A stretch of DNA of 64,000 bases from Lewinella sp. LCG006 (GTDB taxonomy: Bacteria; Bacteroidota; Bacteroidia; Chitinophagales; Saprospiraceae): the NCBI RefSeq assembly GCF_040784935.1, contig NZ_CP160680.1, forward strand, positions 5,003,802 through 5,067,801, in the 5' to 3' direction. Positions 1 through 8,362 of the stretch are shown here, one piece after another. Below the pieces are notes generated by a model. The model was given only the letters and a program-made list of their open reading frames with translations. It did not search any database and had not been told where the DNA came from. Each line of letters begins with the position of its first letter. Positions within the stretch are counted from its first letter, which is position 1. A program made the position numbers and the translations under genes.

Positions 1-63
1 GAGTGGAGCAGCGCAGCTAGTGTTGCGCCCTAAACTCACCTTAATTATGCACTTACATTCACG

Positions 64-243
64 ATGTATAGCAACGACGTTAGCATTGCCACAAAGGTCA
101 AGGCCGAAGATCATAAACAAGAAGTACAGATAACAAGGGTATTCGATATTTATTTTTGGCCAATATTACTGCTTGTACTTACTTTTATATCCTGGTATTT
201 AAGACCTGTAAACAGAAGCATCAATTCATCACTCGCCGTATGA
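64..243 (+). CDS. Small single-span membrane protein (or 3' end of a broken gene)
   Basis: An open frame of 59 codons runs from the ATG at 64 to a TGA at 241-243. Its C-terminal half holds one clear hydrophobic segment (FWPILLLVLTFISWYL, about residues 31-46) followed by a short polar tail with Arg residues, so one membrane span is likely. The same frame stays open back to a TAA at 31-33, so this may be a complete small gene or the tail of a larger gene cut by that stop. The last codons overlap the next gene as ATGA, which suggests translational coupling. I do not recognise the family. The overlap and the hydrophobic segment are seen; that it is expressed is inference. Confidence 0.45.
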   Translation: MYSNDVSIATKVKAEDHKQEVQITRVFDIYFWPILLLVLTFISWYLRPVNRSINSSLAV

Positions 244-830
244 ATAACAAAAAAATAATAGCCGTAGAAAGGTTTTTAAGCCGAGCCACCAAATGGCAAG
301 AAGAAATGATCATGCTACGAGAGATCTGTCTCGATAGCGAACTGACCGAAGATTTTAAGTGGATGCATCCTTGTTATACCCTGGAAGGTAAAAATGTTGT
401 GCTCATCCATGAGTTTAAGGCGTATTGCGCGCTGTTGTTCCACAAAGGTGTCTTGTTGAAAGATCCCAAGGGGCTGTTGATCCAACAGACGGAGAATGTG
501 CAATCAGCACGTCAGCTCAGATTTACCAATTTGCAGCAAATCATAGATTTATCATCCACTATCCAATCCTACATTCTCGAAGCCATTGAGGTAGAAAAAG
601 CTGGATTAGAAGTGGAAATGAAAAAGACTTCGGAATTTGAGATGCCCGATGAATTCCGAGAAACCCTAGCCAGTGATGCTGAATTGGCAACCGCCTTTGC
701 TGCGCTAACCCCAGGCCGCCAAAGAGCTTACTTGCTGTATTTCTCCCAAGCAAAACAAGCCAAAACCCGGCAGACAAGAATCGAAAAATGCATCCCCAAA
801 ATTTTCGAAGGAAAAGGACTGAATGATTAA
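240..830 (+). CDS. YdeI/OmpD-associated (DUF1801-type) family protein
   Basis: The 196-residue protein matches the general pattern of YdeI-like proteins: an N-terminal DUF1801-like alpha/beta domain (roughly residues 15-110, with the WMHPCYTLEGKNVVLIHEFK stretch) and a C-terminal helical segment (about 130-190) ending in FAALTPGRQRAYLLYFSQAK, typical of the OmdA/bacteriocin-protection tail. Members are small cytosolic proteins of poorly known function; resistance to cationic peptides has been proposed for some. I chose the ATG at 240 over a TTG at 156 because it makes an ATGA overlap with the preceding small membrane ORF and removes a non-homologous N-terminal extension. The family call rests on motif resemblance; function is open. 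Confidence 0.8.
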   Translation: MNNKKIIAVERFLSRATKWQEEMIMLREICLDSELTEDFKWMHPCYTLEGKNVVLIHEFKAYCALLFHKGVLLKDPKGLLIQQTENVQSARQLRFTNLQQIIDLSSTIQSYILEAIEVEKAGLEVEMKKTSEFEMPDEFRETLASDAELATAFAALTPGRQRAYLLYFSQAKQAKTRQTRIEKCIPKIFEGKGLND

Positions 831-888
831 TTAATGTGAGGCTTGCGGTATTGATCTCCAACACCCGGCCCGAAACCCAGCTACTTCG

Positions 889-933
889 AACCACCAACCA
901 TCTAACCAACAACCATCAACCAACTAACCAACC
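889..933. repeat. AACC-rich low-complexity tract between convergent genes
   Basis: About 45 bases made of repeated CCAAC/AACCA units sit between the plus-strand YdeI-type gene and the minus-strand glycosidase gene, directly next to the latter's stop codon. It is simple-sequence DNA without a clear stem-loop. No coding signal is seen. Confidence 0.6.
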
Positions 934-2595
934 TTACTGCTTCAAATCCCTCCGTCTAACCTTCGTTCTGACCTTACGTTCTTTGGTCTTTTTAGTTCGT
1001 GGCCGTTTGATGCGGGTATTGGTTTTTTGTAGAATTGAACGGGCCGCACCGGGATTACTTTCCACGTTGGCTCGATTGGCGGTGCGGATGGCGTAGGTAT
1101 AAGTTTCGCCCACCGCAGTGGCATTGTCATAAAACTCCACTTTACGTTGATCACCGGCTGCTAAAGGTGTAATTGCCAAAATATTGGCGGGGTCTTCGAA
1201 ATCGCCTAGCTGCTGACCATTGAAGCGGTAAATGACATAATAATGGGCTTGTTGACGAACTCCGTCTATGCCTTTACCTGGGCGCCAGCGCAACCGTACG
1301 GCATCATTTTTCCATTTAGGACGAAGCAATTCGCTGGCAGCCAACTTGGGCAGTTCCAGCTCTGGACGTTCCTGCCACAGTGCCGGGTATTGGTAATAAG
1401 TACGTAAACTATCTTTTAACCGCAATGGGTTGGCCGAGATAGATTTAGCACTGAAAAAGGCACTCCCCAAGGTGCGGAAATTGCGCCGGTTGAGGTCAAT
1501 TTGTTTGGGGATTTCCCCTGGGTCATTCCACTCTACTACGGCATTATCGCCCACTTTGTAGGCTGCATGACCGATGTAGAGAGGCAGGTCTCGCGAGTTT
1601 TGGCTCCACCATTGTACCAGTGTTTGGTGATCAGCTGGCGCGTAACCAATACTCCAATAGATTTGCGGCATCACGTAATCCAGCCAGCCTTTGTTGATCC
1701 AGTTGAGTACATCAGCGTAGAGGTCATCGTACGAAGTGGCACCAGCTTTGGTGGCAGAACCTCCAGGAGCCTCGTCGCTTTTATTACGCCAGACGCCAAA
1801 AGGGCTTACCCCTAGCTGCACCGTGGGGCGTACGGATTTGATGCGTTGGTGCAGGGCCTGTACCAATTGGTCGGTATTGTTTCGCCGCCAATCCTTGATG
1901 TCTTTGTAGGGTTGTCCGTAAAACTTGAAAGTCATGCTATCGGGGAAGGGCGTATCTTTTACGGGATAGGGATAGAAGTAGTCGTCAATATGTATACCAT
2001 CAAGATCGTAGTTATCAACGAGTTCACCCACCACATCTACCAAATGGTTCCGAACTGCGGGAATACCTGGATTGAAGTACATTTTACCTCCGTAGGCAAC
2101 CAGCCAGTCGGGGTGTTGAAAGACCGGATGAGTGAGGTAGAGACTTGCCGTATCCAGGTTCATGGATGCGCGAAACGGATTGATCCAGGCATGAAATTCC
2201 ATCGCTCTAGAGCGGGTTTCTTCTATCATAAAAGCCAGCGGATCAAAATCTTCTAAAGGTGCAGCACCCTGACGCCCGGTAAGGTAAGCCGACCAGGGCG
2301 CATAAGCACTTGGGTACAAGGCATCACCCGCTGGGCGAACTTGCACAATTACGGCATTCATGCCCACGTCCTGCAATTGATCCAACAGGTTGCGGTATTG
2401 CTCCTTTAAGGCAATGGGGTTGGTAGAAGGCGATTTAGGGTAGTCAATATTGAGTACCGTGGCTACCCAGGCGGCTCTAAGCTCCCTTTTGGGGGCTTTT
2501 ACCGGCTGGTATTTGATATTTTGCGAAGCACCATTTGTGCTCCATAAAATAGAAAAAAGGCAGAGTAGTAGAAACGTACGGGTGAACAAGTGCAT
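934..2595 (-). CDS. Secreted GHL10-type (DUF187) glycoside hydrolase-like protein
   Basis: This 553-residue protein has a signal peptide (residues 1-25, cleavage near NGASQ) and then a TIM-barrel domain of the GHL10/YddW type from about residue 38 to 400. Family landmarks are RELRAAWVATVLNIDYP, the VIVQVRPAGDALYPS strand, EFHAWINPFRA and the YDLDGIHIDDYFYP strand carrying acidic residues at the expected active-site edge. About residues 430-530 look like a fibronectin type III-like beta domain, followed by a very basic tail (KRPRTKKTKERK). Family members act on peptidoglycan or other glycans outside the cytoplasm; the substrate here is unknown. The start was set at the ATG at 2595 because a signal peptide begins there. 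Longer in-frame starts would run into the 3' end of the upstream gene, which lies 61 bp away on the same strand. Confidence 0.85.
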   Translation of the reverse strand: MHLFTRTFLLLCLFSILWSTNGASQNIKYQPVKAPKRELRAAWVATVLNIDYPKSPSTNPIALKEQYRNLLDQLQDVGMNAVIVQVRPAGDALYPSAYAPWSAYLTGRQGAAPLEDFDPLAFMIEETRSRAMEFHAWINPFRASMNLDTASLYLTHPVFQHPDWLVAYGGKMYFNPGIPAVRNHLVDVVGELVDNYDLDGIHIDDYFYPYPVKDTPFPDSMTFKFYGQPYKDIKDWRRNNTDQLVQALHQRIKSVRPTVQLGVSPFGVWRNKSDEAPGGSATKAGATSYDDLYADVLNWINKGWLDYVMPQIYWSIGYAPADHQTLVQWWSQNSRDLPLYIGHAAYKVGDNAVVEWNDPGEIPKQIDLNRRNFRTLGSAFFSAKSISANPLRLKDSLRTYYQYPALWQERPELELPKLAASELLRPKWKNDAVRLRWRPGKGIDGVRQQAHYYVIYRFNGQQLGDFEDPANILAITPLAAGDQRKVEFYDNATAVGETYTYAIRTANRANVESNPGAARSILQKTNTRIKRPRTKKTKERKVRTKVRRRDLKQ

Positions 2596-2656
2596 GATGA
2601 TGTTTATAGTGTGCAAAAGGTAAAGGACGCAGTTGATTTTCATCAACTTACTAAGT

Positions 2657-4156
2657 TTATCCTTGCGGATTTTCAGCATTTTCGATGGCCATGAGCCGCT
2701 CCAATTCGGCACCAGCTTCATCGCGGCAAGTATTCTCCAGCCAATAACGGTTAACAATATTTGTAGATTGTTTAATCTGTAAATAAAGCTGGGCGAACTT
2801 CTCCTCCTTGCTAGGCCCACCATAAGAGCGTGGAAGTTGCTTGAGCAGGGTGAGTTTTTTGGCAAATCGCAGGAAGTTGGTGTACTGCTTTTTTCGGGTA
2901 TTGGTCATTTTCCGGTTGCGAATCACGTAAATTCGGAAAGTATCAATCAACGACATGAGTGCTTCGGTATCGCCCAAAGCGTAGTAGGTGGCCAGCAATA
3001 AGTTGTTGTAGTTGAGGTGATAAGTAACATCAGAGAACCGCACCAACAGCAAGTGATCGAGTGCTTCATTGTAGCGCTGCTTGGAATAGTTGAGGTGCGC
3101 CATGTTGTAGTTGTAGGAGTTTTCCCGAGGTTTTTCGGGTAGCCGCTCTTTGTAGGTTTCCAGGAAAAATTCCGTCCACTCAAATTCTTGCAGAATACAA
3201 CCCAGTACGGTGATGTTTTTGTAATTCCATTCGTTGAGCAGGCCGTTGGTGAAAATCAGTTCGTTGGACAAACCTTCCTGGTAAAGTTCAAAAAGCTCTT
3301 TTTGGAAATTCGGCTGTCCTTTGTTGATCTGGCGAACACAGTAATTATTAGCATACGAGTAAAGGTCGCGTTGCTCGTGTGGGCTAAAACGGTGGATATG
3401 CTCTTGTAGCAAAAGCTTCAAATCTTGGTAATAGCTGGGGTTGTCATCCTCGCGCAAACTCATCAATATCGTATAATATAGATGAATAGAAATATCTTCC
3501 TCAAACCGCTCTTTATTGGAGAGATAATAGGCGATCAATTCATCGAGGAAGCTGTAGTCGAACTGCGAATTACTCAGTATCTCGTGGGCTGTGAGCTGGC
3601 AACAGTGACGGAGCTTTTCGAGAATAAAGTAGCGGTCCAGCTTGTCATTGAGTTGTTGCAGGAGATCAGCCTCGTTGCGGTCTTCGTGTTGGTTTTTGTA
3701 ATAAGCCATGATGTTCAGGTACCGAAACTGGGTGTAGTAGTGCTCGGCGTCCTGGTGGGGGTGATTGCTTATTTTACGTTCTAACTGTTTTGCACGGTTC
3801 TTAAGTAAATCAAATTGGTTGTTATAATAGGTCGCTTCCAGTAGGAAAAGGTCTTCTTTAAAGTCTTGTTCCTCGTAGCGCTGTTGAGCCAGAAAACTAT
3901 GGAGCAGTTTTTTTAAACTCGACATCGTATTGAATAGCAACTGCTCCGAATACGGTTCCTTTGGGTAGAGTTTTTTGAATACCAACTCACGTGTAAGTTT
4001 TTTAGGATTGGTGTCCAGGTATTTATAAATATAATCTAATAATTCTATGGTCTTTTCATGCTGGTTGAAATAGGGAGAATTAACGTATACTTTAAACCGC
4101 TGACGACTCTTGGAGGGAAGGTCACCAATGTTTTTTATTAATTTACTTTCTTGCAT
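2657..4156 (-). CDS. Large all-helical repeat protein, function unknown
   Basis: A 499-residue protein with no signal peptide and no membrane span. It is rich in Leu, Tyr, Gln and charged residues and reads as continuous amphipathic helices with TPR-like spacing, for example QRYNEALDHLLLVRFSDVTY and the helices around it. The N-terminus (KLIKNIGDLPSKSRQRFKVY) resembles a conserved opening of uncharacterised Bacteroidota helical-repeat proteins. A scaffold or regulatory role in the cytoplasm is plausible but is not shown by the sequence. The gene precedes the GHL10-type gene on the same strand with a 61-bp gap, so the two may be co-transcribed. The ATG at 4156 is the only sensible start. Confidence 0.75.
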   Translation of the reverse strand: MQESKLIKNIGDLPSKSRQRFKVYVNSPYFNQHEKTIELLDYIYKYLDTNPKKLTRELVFKKLYPKEPYSEQLLFNTMSSLKKLLHSFLAQQRYEEQDFKEDLFLLEATYYNNQFDLLKNRAKQLERKISNHPHQDAEHYYTQFRYLNIMAYYKNQHEDRNEADLLQQLNDKLDRYFILEKLRHCCQLTAHEILSNSQFDYSFLDELIAYYLSNKERFEEDISIHLYYTILMSLREDDNPSYYQDLKLLLQEHIHRFSPHEQRDLYSYANNYCVRQINKGQPNFQKELFELYQEGLSNELIFTNGLLNEWNYKNITVLGCILQEFEWTEFFLETYKERLPEKPRENSYNYNMAHLNYSKQRYNEALDHLLLVRFSDVTYHLNYNNLLLATYYALGDTEALMSLIDTFRIYVIRNRKMTNTRKKQYTNFLRFAKKLTLLKQLPRSYGGPSKEEKFAQLYLQIKQSTNIVNRYWLENTCRDEAGAELERLMAIENAENPQG

Positions 4157-4461
4157 AGAAGCATGATTAAATTCAGAAAATAGGTTGTGGTGAGTGCTTA
4201 ATGTATTGTTGGTCAGGTTTTTGTGTTTATGTGTTGTGAGATATCATTCCAGAAATATAAATAAAGGTACGTTAATTTTCCTGATTTTACCCTCACTTTT
4301 GTATCAGCCTATTGGGAAACACTATAAACAGTTTCTAAAATTGGCGCTTGTTATTGTTCATGGAGTTAGGGTTGATTGGTAAGTACAAAATAATTAATTC
4401 CCATTCCACATCGGGTAGCTTATTAAAGACCTAACAGACTCCGGTTTGTGCCTAAAAATTT

Positions 4462-4672
4462 TTAGCGGCATTGGTGATCTTCACCGATGCCGCTTTTCGT
4501 TATACGGTAGATGTTGTCGTAAAGTTGCTTAGGGGCCATGCCTTATATTGGCGTGGATAATGTTGACATCGGTGGTGCTAAGGTTAGTGAAAACGTGGTC
4601 GCAATTACAATTTTGCGCCTGTAGGCCAATCGTTAGGAGGCCTAGCAGAAGTAGGAAGAAAAGGTTTTGCAC
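4462..4672 (-). pseudogene. Remnant of a secreted protein (signal peptide plus short mature start)
   Basis: On the minus strand a GTG at 4672 opens a 47-codon frame that encodes a textbook signal peptide (QNLFFLLLLGLLTIGLQAQ), a short mature stretch beginning NCNCDHVFTNLS and ending at a TAA at 4529-4531. A second frame then continues, MAPKQLYDNIYRITK and on, until a TAA at 4462-4464. This looks like a gene whose 5' end survives but which has suffered a frameshift and a large deletion. The mature start faintly resembles secreted beta-helix or lyase-like proteins, but that is only an impression. It could also be a real 47-residue secreted peptide. Confidence 0.45.
4464..4497. terminator. Stem-loop, terminator-like
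   Basis: The arms AGCGGCATTGGTGA and TCACCGATGCCGCT pair over 14 positions with one G-U, around a 3-base loop. Four T follow on the plus strand and a TAAAAATTTTTA tract on the minus strand. No intact gene ends next to it; it most likely belonged to the remnant read on the minus strand. Confidence 0.55.
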
Positions 4673-4919
4673 GGTAAGTTGTTTTTGGGATACTGTACCT
4701 CAGCACAGGGGAAAAGCTGTTTCTAAGGCATCATCAGTATAGTTGCTAAAAAGAAAGATAAAGGTGTGCAGTCTTTTTCTTCTAGTATGTTGAGGACTAT
4801 AAACGAAAGAACCTAGAAATAATGTCTGTAGCAGATGTTTTTTTGGTGCAAATCACCTAATTCAATCAGGATTTTGAGCACGTTGGTAGAAAATGAAAAA
4901 AATGTTAGTAAAAAACCGA

Positions 4920-4959
4920 GGAAACTTTCAACTAATTAAAAGTTTCCAACGTTTCTTTG
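4920..4959 (+). promoter_or_regulatory. Candidate TetR operator and promoter of the efflux operon
   Basis: A perfect 9-bp inverted repeat, GGAAACTTT at 4920-4928 and AAAGTTTCC at 4939-4947, lies about 70 bases before the regulator. It abuts TTTCTTTG (4952-4959), one base away from the Bacteroidota -7 consensus TAnnTTTG. A TetR dimer bound to the palindrome would cover the promoter, so autoregulation of regulator and pump genes is a reasonable inference. Confidence 0.5.
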
Positions 4960-5016
4960 CGAAATATTAAGCCTTTAAAGATTTAAGTAGATAAAAAGGC
5001 AGTGTTTCAGCAGGGT

Positions 5017-5634
5017 ATGGTAAAGCAGCAGATAATAGAAAAGTCAGAGGAGTTATTTATGCGCTACGGAATACGTAGTGTGAGCATGGATGACATCGCG
5101 CGGGAACTTGGTATCTCCAAAAAGACTTTATACCAGCAGGTAGAAAACAAGTCAGATTTGATTCGGCAAATCTTCGCTGAGCGATCACTTCTCGAACGCC
5201 AGGCGATAGAGGCTATGCGGAAAGAGTCAGACAATGCGATTGAGGAAATGGTAGAGGTGGCCCGTTTTATGATTAGTCGATTAAGGCTGGTTTCACCGAC
5301 ATCCCGGTATGATTTGGAAAAGTATTACCAGGATATTCACCGGGAGTTGGATCACTTGCACATGACCTTTTTTACGCATTTTATTCAGGAAAACCTGGGG
5401 CGCGGCATCGAGGAAGGCTTGTATCGACGGAGTACAAAAGTAGGCTTGGTTGCCAAATTTTTTGTGGGCATGGCTACGCGCCTTGCACACAATGAATACT
5501 TCTCCGTTAAAGAGCACAGCTTGGAGGATCTGGTCAGTCAACTTTTTGTGTATCACATCCACGGCGTCGCATCAGAAAAAGGGATGCAGGTCGTACGAGC
5601 GTACTTAGGGCAGGAGGATGAAGAAAAGATATAG
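5017..5634 (+). CDS. TetR/AcrR family transcriptional regulator of RND efflux operon
   Basis: About 205 residues. An N-terminal helix-turn-helix of the TetR class (residues about 5-50: YGIRSVSMDDIARELGISKK, then TLYQQVENKSDLI) is followed by a variable all-helical ligand and dimerisation domain. TetR proteins repress until a ligand binds. It is the first gene of a cluster with TolC, a membrane-fusion adaptor and an RND pump, so it is probably their repressor. The palindrome at 4920-4947 is the obvious operator candidate. Start: the ATG at 5017; a GTG at 5002 would add five residues and cannot be excluded. Confidence 0.9.
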   Translation: MVKQQIIEKSEELFMRYGIRSVSMDDIARELGISKKTLYQQVENKSDLIRQIFAERSLLERQAIEAMRKESDNAIEEMVEVARFMISRLRLVSPTSRYDLEKYYQDIHRELDHLHMTFFTHFIQENLGRGIEEGLYRRSTKVGLVAKFFVGMATRLAHNEYFSVKEHSLEDLVSQLFVYHIHGVASEKGMQVVRAYLGQEDEEKI

Positions 5635-5693
5635 TAATTATTTTATCAACAGGTGGCCTACTACTAATGGAGCCACCATATAACCGACAATTC

Positions 5694-7010
5694 ATGAATC
5701 ACCCATTGCGTGTCCTTGTCTTTTGCACGCTGATGACTATGTTGCAAGCCGGTTGGAGCCAATCTGCGGAAATGAGCATGGATCAATTGATTGATTATGC
5801 GCTGGCCAATAGTCCTGAAATGCTGGACGCCCAGTTGAAAGTTCAAGACGCTGAAGCCCAGATTTTGCAAAGCAAGTCTACCGGTTTACCACAAGTTAGT
5901 GGTACGGGTACTTACCAGCGTTATTTCGAAGTTCCGATTGTACCGCTACCGCCAGAATTTACCGGAGGTGAGCCTCAGGAAGTTTCTTTTGTATTAAAGA
6001 ACAACTTTACGGCTGGTGTCAATTTGGATGCGATGATCTTCGATGCCGCTTATTTTGTGGCCCTCAAGGCGGCACGTGCCGCGCGTACTTATGCTCAGTT
6101 GGAGCTGGTCGATCGCCAGCGACAAGTCCGCCAGCAGGTTCGCGATGTCTATCTGCCCGTGCTGTTGTTGCAATCTAATCTGGCACAACTGGACAAAAAC
6201 CTGAGTAACCTGGAAGAACTTTTTCGGGAAACACAGGAAATTTACGAAGCAGGTTTTGCGGAACAGTTGGATGTAGATCGACTGGCACTTTCCCTGGCCA
6301 ATTTGCGCACCGAGCGCGATGCCCTGGATCGGCAATACCAAAATGCTTTGCGGGCACTCAAGTTCACCATCAATTATCCGGCCGGGCAAGAACTCACCAT
6401 TGCTGATGACATGGAGGCCATGCTGAGCGATGATAATCCGGAAATGTTGACCACAACAGTGAATTACAACCGACGCCCGGAAATCAATCTTTTGGACAAG
6501 GCGATTGAACTGAGTGATTTAAATGTTCAGAATTTCAAAACCCGTTACCTGCCTAGTCTTCGTGGCTTTGCTGGCTACCAGTACCAATACCAGGGCAATG
6601 ATTTTCAATCTGGCTTCTGGGCTCCCACCGGTTTTGTAGGTCTTACATTAAATGTACCTATTTATGATGGTGGGTTTAAGCGCTCCCAGATTGATCGCGC
6701 TAACATCACACGGCAGCAAGTACAAGTACAACGCTCGACAGTGCAGCGTTTGATTGACCTGGAAGTGGAAAATGCCCAGGCTACCTATCTCAGTGCCCAG
6801 GAAAGACTTAATGATCGTGTGGATAACCTGGCACTTGCCCAACGTATCTACGATACCACTCAAGTGAAATACCGGGAAGGCGTGGGCTCAAGCCTGGAAG
6901 TAAATCAGGCGGAACAAGCACTTTACACTGCTCAGACCAACCGCTTGCAGGCCATTTACGAGGTCCTACAGGCTAAAATTGCCCTCGAAGAAGCACTGGG
7001 GCTAAACTAA
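5694..7010 (+). CDS. TolC family outer-membrane efflux channel
   Basis: About 438 residues, with a signal peptide (MNHPLRVLVFCTLMTMLQAG) and two repeats of the outer-membrane efflux (OEP) fold, each rich in long helices with Ala, Leu and Gln. The N-terminal MDQLIDYALANSPEMLDAQ and the later YREGVGSSLEVNQAEQAL are typical TolC signatures. It would form the trimeric exit duct of the tripartite pump encoded by the next two genes. The ATG at 5694 is preferred to 5667 because the signal peptide starts there. It follows the TetR-type gene by 59 bp and precedes the adaptor gene by 179 bp, in the same direction. Confidence 0.93.
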   Translation: MNHPLRVLVFCTLMTMLQAGWSQSAEMSMDQLIDYALANSPEMLDAQLKVQDAEAQILQSKSTGLPQVSGTGTYQRYFEVPIVPLPPEFTGGEPQEVSFVLKNNFTAGVNLDAMIFDAAYFVALKAARAARTYAQLELVDRQRQVRQQVRDVYLPVLLLQSNLAQLDKNLSNLEELFRETQEIYEAGFAEQLDVDRLALSLANLRTERDALDRQYQNALRALKFTINYPAGQELTIADDMEAMLSDDNPEMLTTTVNYNRRPEINLLDKAIELSDLNVQNFKTRYLPSLRGFAGYQYQYQGNDFQSGFWAPTGFVGLTLNVPIYDGGFKRSQIDRANITRQQVQVQRSTVQRLIDLEVENAQATYLSAQERLNDRVDNLALAQRIYDTTQVKYREGVGSSLEVNQAEQALYTAQTNRLQAIYEVLQAKIALEEALGLN

Positions 7011-7189
7011 GGAACGGCACGAAAATAAATTGAGCCGACGTTTTTCAAATAGCTAATTAAGCGATTCATTGCAAGTGTATCAGCTATTTGGGAAACCTAA
7101 AAGACCACGAAGTAGCCGCGAAGCGAACGCTCAAGTTATTTTCTGCACAATAAAATTGTAAAATATCAACCTGCTAATTAGCATACCTT

Positions 7190-8362
7190 ATGAAATTTTT
7201 CATTCCATTCATGATGCTGGCATTAATTTTTGCCAGCTGCGAGGCAGAAGTGCCAGAAGGGGAACTCCCCGCAAATTTAGAAGAAAAGAAAACCCTTTTA
7301 CGGGAAAAACGGATCGCACTTAAGACCTTAAGCGACGAAATCAAAACCCTCGAAGATGCCATCGCCGAACAAGATCCTGATAGCCAGGATGCCGGGGTAC
7401 TGGTAACTACAGCAAAAGTAGAGAAAGGTGACTTTGCGGGCTACGTTGTCCTTCAAGGCAGTGTAACAGCTGAAGACCTGACTGATGCAACGGCTGAAAT
7501 AGGAGGGCGTATTCTCCAACTTCAAGTGAAAGAAGGGCAGTCGGTTAGCCGAGGCCAATTGATTGCTGTTTTGGATGTTGAAACTTACAAAAAGCAAAGA
7601 GAAGAGTTGGAAACGAGCCTTGGTCTGGCCAATGATGTTTTCGAAAGACAAAAGCGGCTTTGGGACCAGAATATCGGTTCTGAAATTCAGTTCCTCCAAG
7701 CTAAGAACAATAAAGAACGCTTGGAAAAGAGCCTGGCAACCCTGGATTTACAACTGTCAAAAAACAAGGTTTACGCACCAATTTCGGGGATCGTAGAACG
7801 CGTAGTCTTGCAATCGGGCGAGCTTGCTGGCCCGGGGGTACCTATCGTTCAAATCCTCAATACCAACGAACTGAAACTGGCCGCTGATGTGCCCGAAAAC
7901 TATATTCGTTCGGTAAGCCGTGGAGAGCAAGTGGAAGTAGCTGTGCCTGCCTTAGGCATCGAACGTACGCTGCCCGTAAGCCTAATTGGCAAAACGGTTG
8001 ATCCTGCCAACCGCACCTTTAAAGTAGAAGTTAAGCTCCCTGCTAATCCTGATTTGAAGCCCAATCTGCTGGCCGAAATGAAAATCAAAGAATTTGTCGC
8101 TAAAGATGCAGTGACCATCTCAATGGATTGGGTACAGCAAGAAGTAAGTGGTAAACGCTTTGTATTTGTCTTAGACGAAAATGAAGACGGGGATATGATT
8201 GCCCGTAAACACTACGTGGAAATCGGAGATGCTTACCAAGGTACGGTGGTCATCACCAAAGGCCTGGTAGGCGGAGAACAACTGATCACCGAAGGGTCCC
8301 GCGACCTTACGGATGGTCAAATCATTAAAATCATTGAAAATCAACCGGCTAATAATGGCTAA
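7190..8362 (+). CDS. RND efflux periplasmic adaptor (HlyD/AcrA family), lipoprotein
   Basis: A 390-residue membrane-fusion protein. The N-terminus is a lipoprotein signal with a lipobox-like LIFASC (Cys about residue 17). A predicted coiled coil (about 30-60, LEEKKTLLREKRIALKTLSD) comes before the biotinyl-lipoyl-like half-motifs, seen as GGRILQLQVKEGQSVSRGQL and VYAPISGIVERVVLQSGE. Between them is a helical hairpin of about 55 residues, and beta-barrel domains follow. The extra coiled coil before the lipoyl domain is a feature of many Bacteroidota adaptors. It links the pump to the TolC channel. Its last 8 bases overlap the pump gene, indicating coupled translation. Confidence 0.92.
   Translation: MKFFIPFMMLALIFASCEAEVPEGELPANLEEKKTLLREKRIALKTLSDEIKTLEDAIAEQDPDSQDAGVLVTTAKVEKGDFAGYVVLQGSVTAEDLTDATAEIGGRILQLQVKEGQSVSRGQLIAVLDVETYKKQREELETSLGLANDVFERQKRLWDQNIGSEIQFLQAKNNKERLEKSLATLDLQLSKNKVYAPISGIVERVVLQSGELAGPGVPIVQILNTNELKLAADVPENYIRSVSRGEQVEVAVPALGIERTLPVSLIGKTVDPANRTFKVEVKLPANPDLKPNLLAEMKIKEFVAKDAVTISMDWVQQEVSGKRFVFVLDENEDGDMIARKHYVEIGDAYQGTVVITKGLVGGEQLITEGSRDLTDGQIIKIIENQPANNG

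Larger units (their letters stand above)
4157..5001. other. Gene-poor spacer with a gene remnant, hairpin and operator-like palindrome
   Basis: These 845 bases hold no intact gene. I see a minus-strand remnant of a secreted protein (4462-4672), a stem-loop (4464-4494) and a palindrome just upstream of the TetR-type gene (4920-4947). The rest is AT-rich and shows no coding periodicity that I can recognise. Confidence 0.6.
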
